Source: JAGTRI01 sp964580405 (GTDB lineage: Archaea; Thermoproteota; Bathyarchaeia; Bathyarchaeales; DTEX01). Taken from it: a stretch of DNA of 6,476 nt. The first letter of the stretch is position 1; each line of letters starts with the position of its first letter. Positions 6,267-6,476 of this stretch are shown here, one piece after another. The translations under genes were made by a program, and so were the position numbers. The notes under the pieces were generated by a model. It did not search any database, was not told the origin of the DNA, and saw only the letters and a list, made by a program, of their open reading frames with translations. The stretch covers positions 1 through 6,476 of the forward strand of contig CAZOKM010000093.1 in assembly GCA_964580405.1 (NCBI GenBank), given 5' to 3'.

Positions 6267-6292
6267 ATATTTAGTGCTGACGCCTCATTAAA
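6267..6292 (-). promoter_or_regulatory. TATA-like elements for the isochorismatase-like gene
   Basis: Two candidates on the - strand: TTTAATG (6292-6286) would start RNA near 6263 and leave the GGTGA SD in a short leader before ATG 6234; CTAAATAT (6274-6267) would start RNA near 6243, cutting into the SD and excluding the GTG at 6264. Either one favours the internal ATG over the longest reading frame. Confidence 0.4.
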
Positions 6293-6304
6293 GCCTATTC
6301 GATG

Positions 6305-6447
6305 CTCGAAACCCGAGAAACGCACGCTTTACCTAGGTCTGTTTTGTTCAACAATAGGTTTTTTTGTTTGACCAACAAACGGCTAAGCTGAATAGACGCG
6401 TCTGATTTGAGCGTCAAATTATTTTTGCGTTTGAGCGTCATTTTTTT
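6305..6447. repeat. Dyad-rich noncoding segment with a 24-bp-spaced direct repeat
   Basis: Over about 140 AT-rich bases I see these short symmetric elements: CTCG-AAACC-CGAG (6305-6317), ACCTAGGT (6331-6338), TTGTT-C-AACAA (6344-6354), TTGTT-TGACC-AACAA (6364-6378), AGACGCGTCT (6394-6403) and TTTGA-GCG-TCAAA (6406-6418). The 11-mer TTTGAGCGTCA occurs twice (6406-6416 and 6430-6440), 24 bases apart, each followed shortly by a T run and TTGC. T tracts lie at 6359-6365 and 6441-6447. No convincing gene lies here: the - strand is open from the right edge to 6295 but encodes nothing recognisable, and an ATG at 6452 on + could begin a gene that runs out of the window. A regulatory region is the best reading. 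Confidence 0.45.
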
Positions 6448-6476
6448 GCTAATGAAGACCTGCTCTGATTTGGGGC

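Noticed and set aside
5794..6291. + strand open frame opposite the isochorismatase-like gene
   Set aside because: The - strand frame carries the full Asp-Lys-Cys triad and family motifs; the + strand translation has no recognisable domain.
6406..6440. Two 11-bp repeat copies as the start of a CRISPR array
   Set aside because: The repeats are too short, the 13-base gap is too small for a spacer, and no cas gene is visible.
6359..6447. T runs at the right edge read as + strand terminators
   Set aside because: The nearest upstream + strand gene ends at 5667 and a - strand gene lies between, so they do not plausibly terminate a known transcript.

Overview
The window looks archaeal. Its left edge carries most of a group II chaperonin (thermosome) subunit. 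Candidate promoters are TATA-like boxes with A-rich upstream flanks rather than -35/-10 pairs. Starts are a mix of ATG, GTG and TTG, some behind purine-rich Shine-Dalgarno (SD) sequences. Coding DNA is fairly GC-rich and rich in GAC, GTC and CTC codons, while intergenic DNA is clearly AT-rich. A TACK-type lineage such as Bathyarchaeia is possible, but I cannot fix the lineage from sequence alone.

Layout, left to right: (1) a thermosome subunit on +, open at its 5' end, followed by a T-rich stretch that may terminate it; (2) a nitrilase-superfamily (carbon-nitrogen) hydrolase on +, with its own TATA box and an 8-bp inverted repeat in the leader; (3) an FAD-dependent oxidoreductase on +; (4) convergent to it on -, a four-helix membrane protein with a cytoplasmic tail holding four cysteines, in no family I recognise; (5) divergent from that on +, a histone-deacetylase-superfamily amidohydrolase; (6) convergent to it on -, an isochorismatase-like cysteine hydrolase; (7) about 200 bases at the right edge with no convincing gene but an unusual density of small perfect dyads and a 24-bp-spaced direct repeat.

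Each gene appears to have its own promoter, so this is not one operon. Three of the six proteins (CN hydrolase, HDAC-like, isochorismatase-like) belong to unrelated folds that often cleave amide or related C-N bonds, and the fourth enzyme is a flavin oxidoreductase. A shared role in small-molecule nitrogen or amide catabolism is conceivable but unproven. I saw no transposon, CRISPR array, tRNA or rRNA. The least explained parts are the membrane protein with the C-x2-C-x5-C...C tail and the dyad-rich right-edge DNA.
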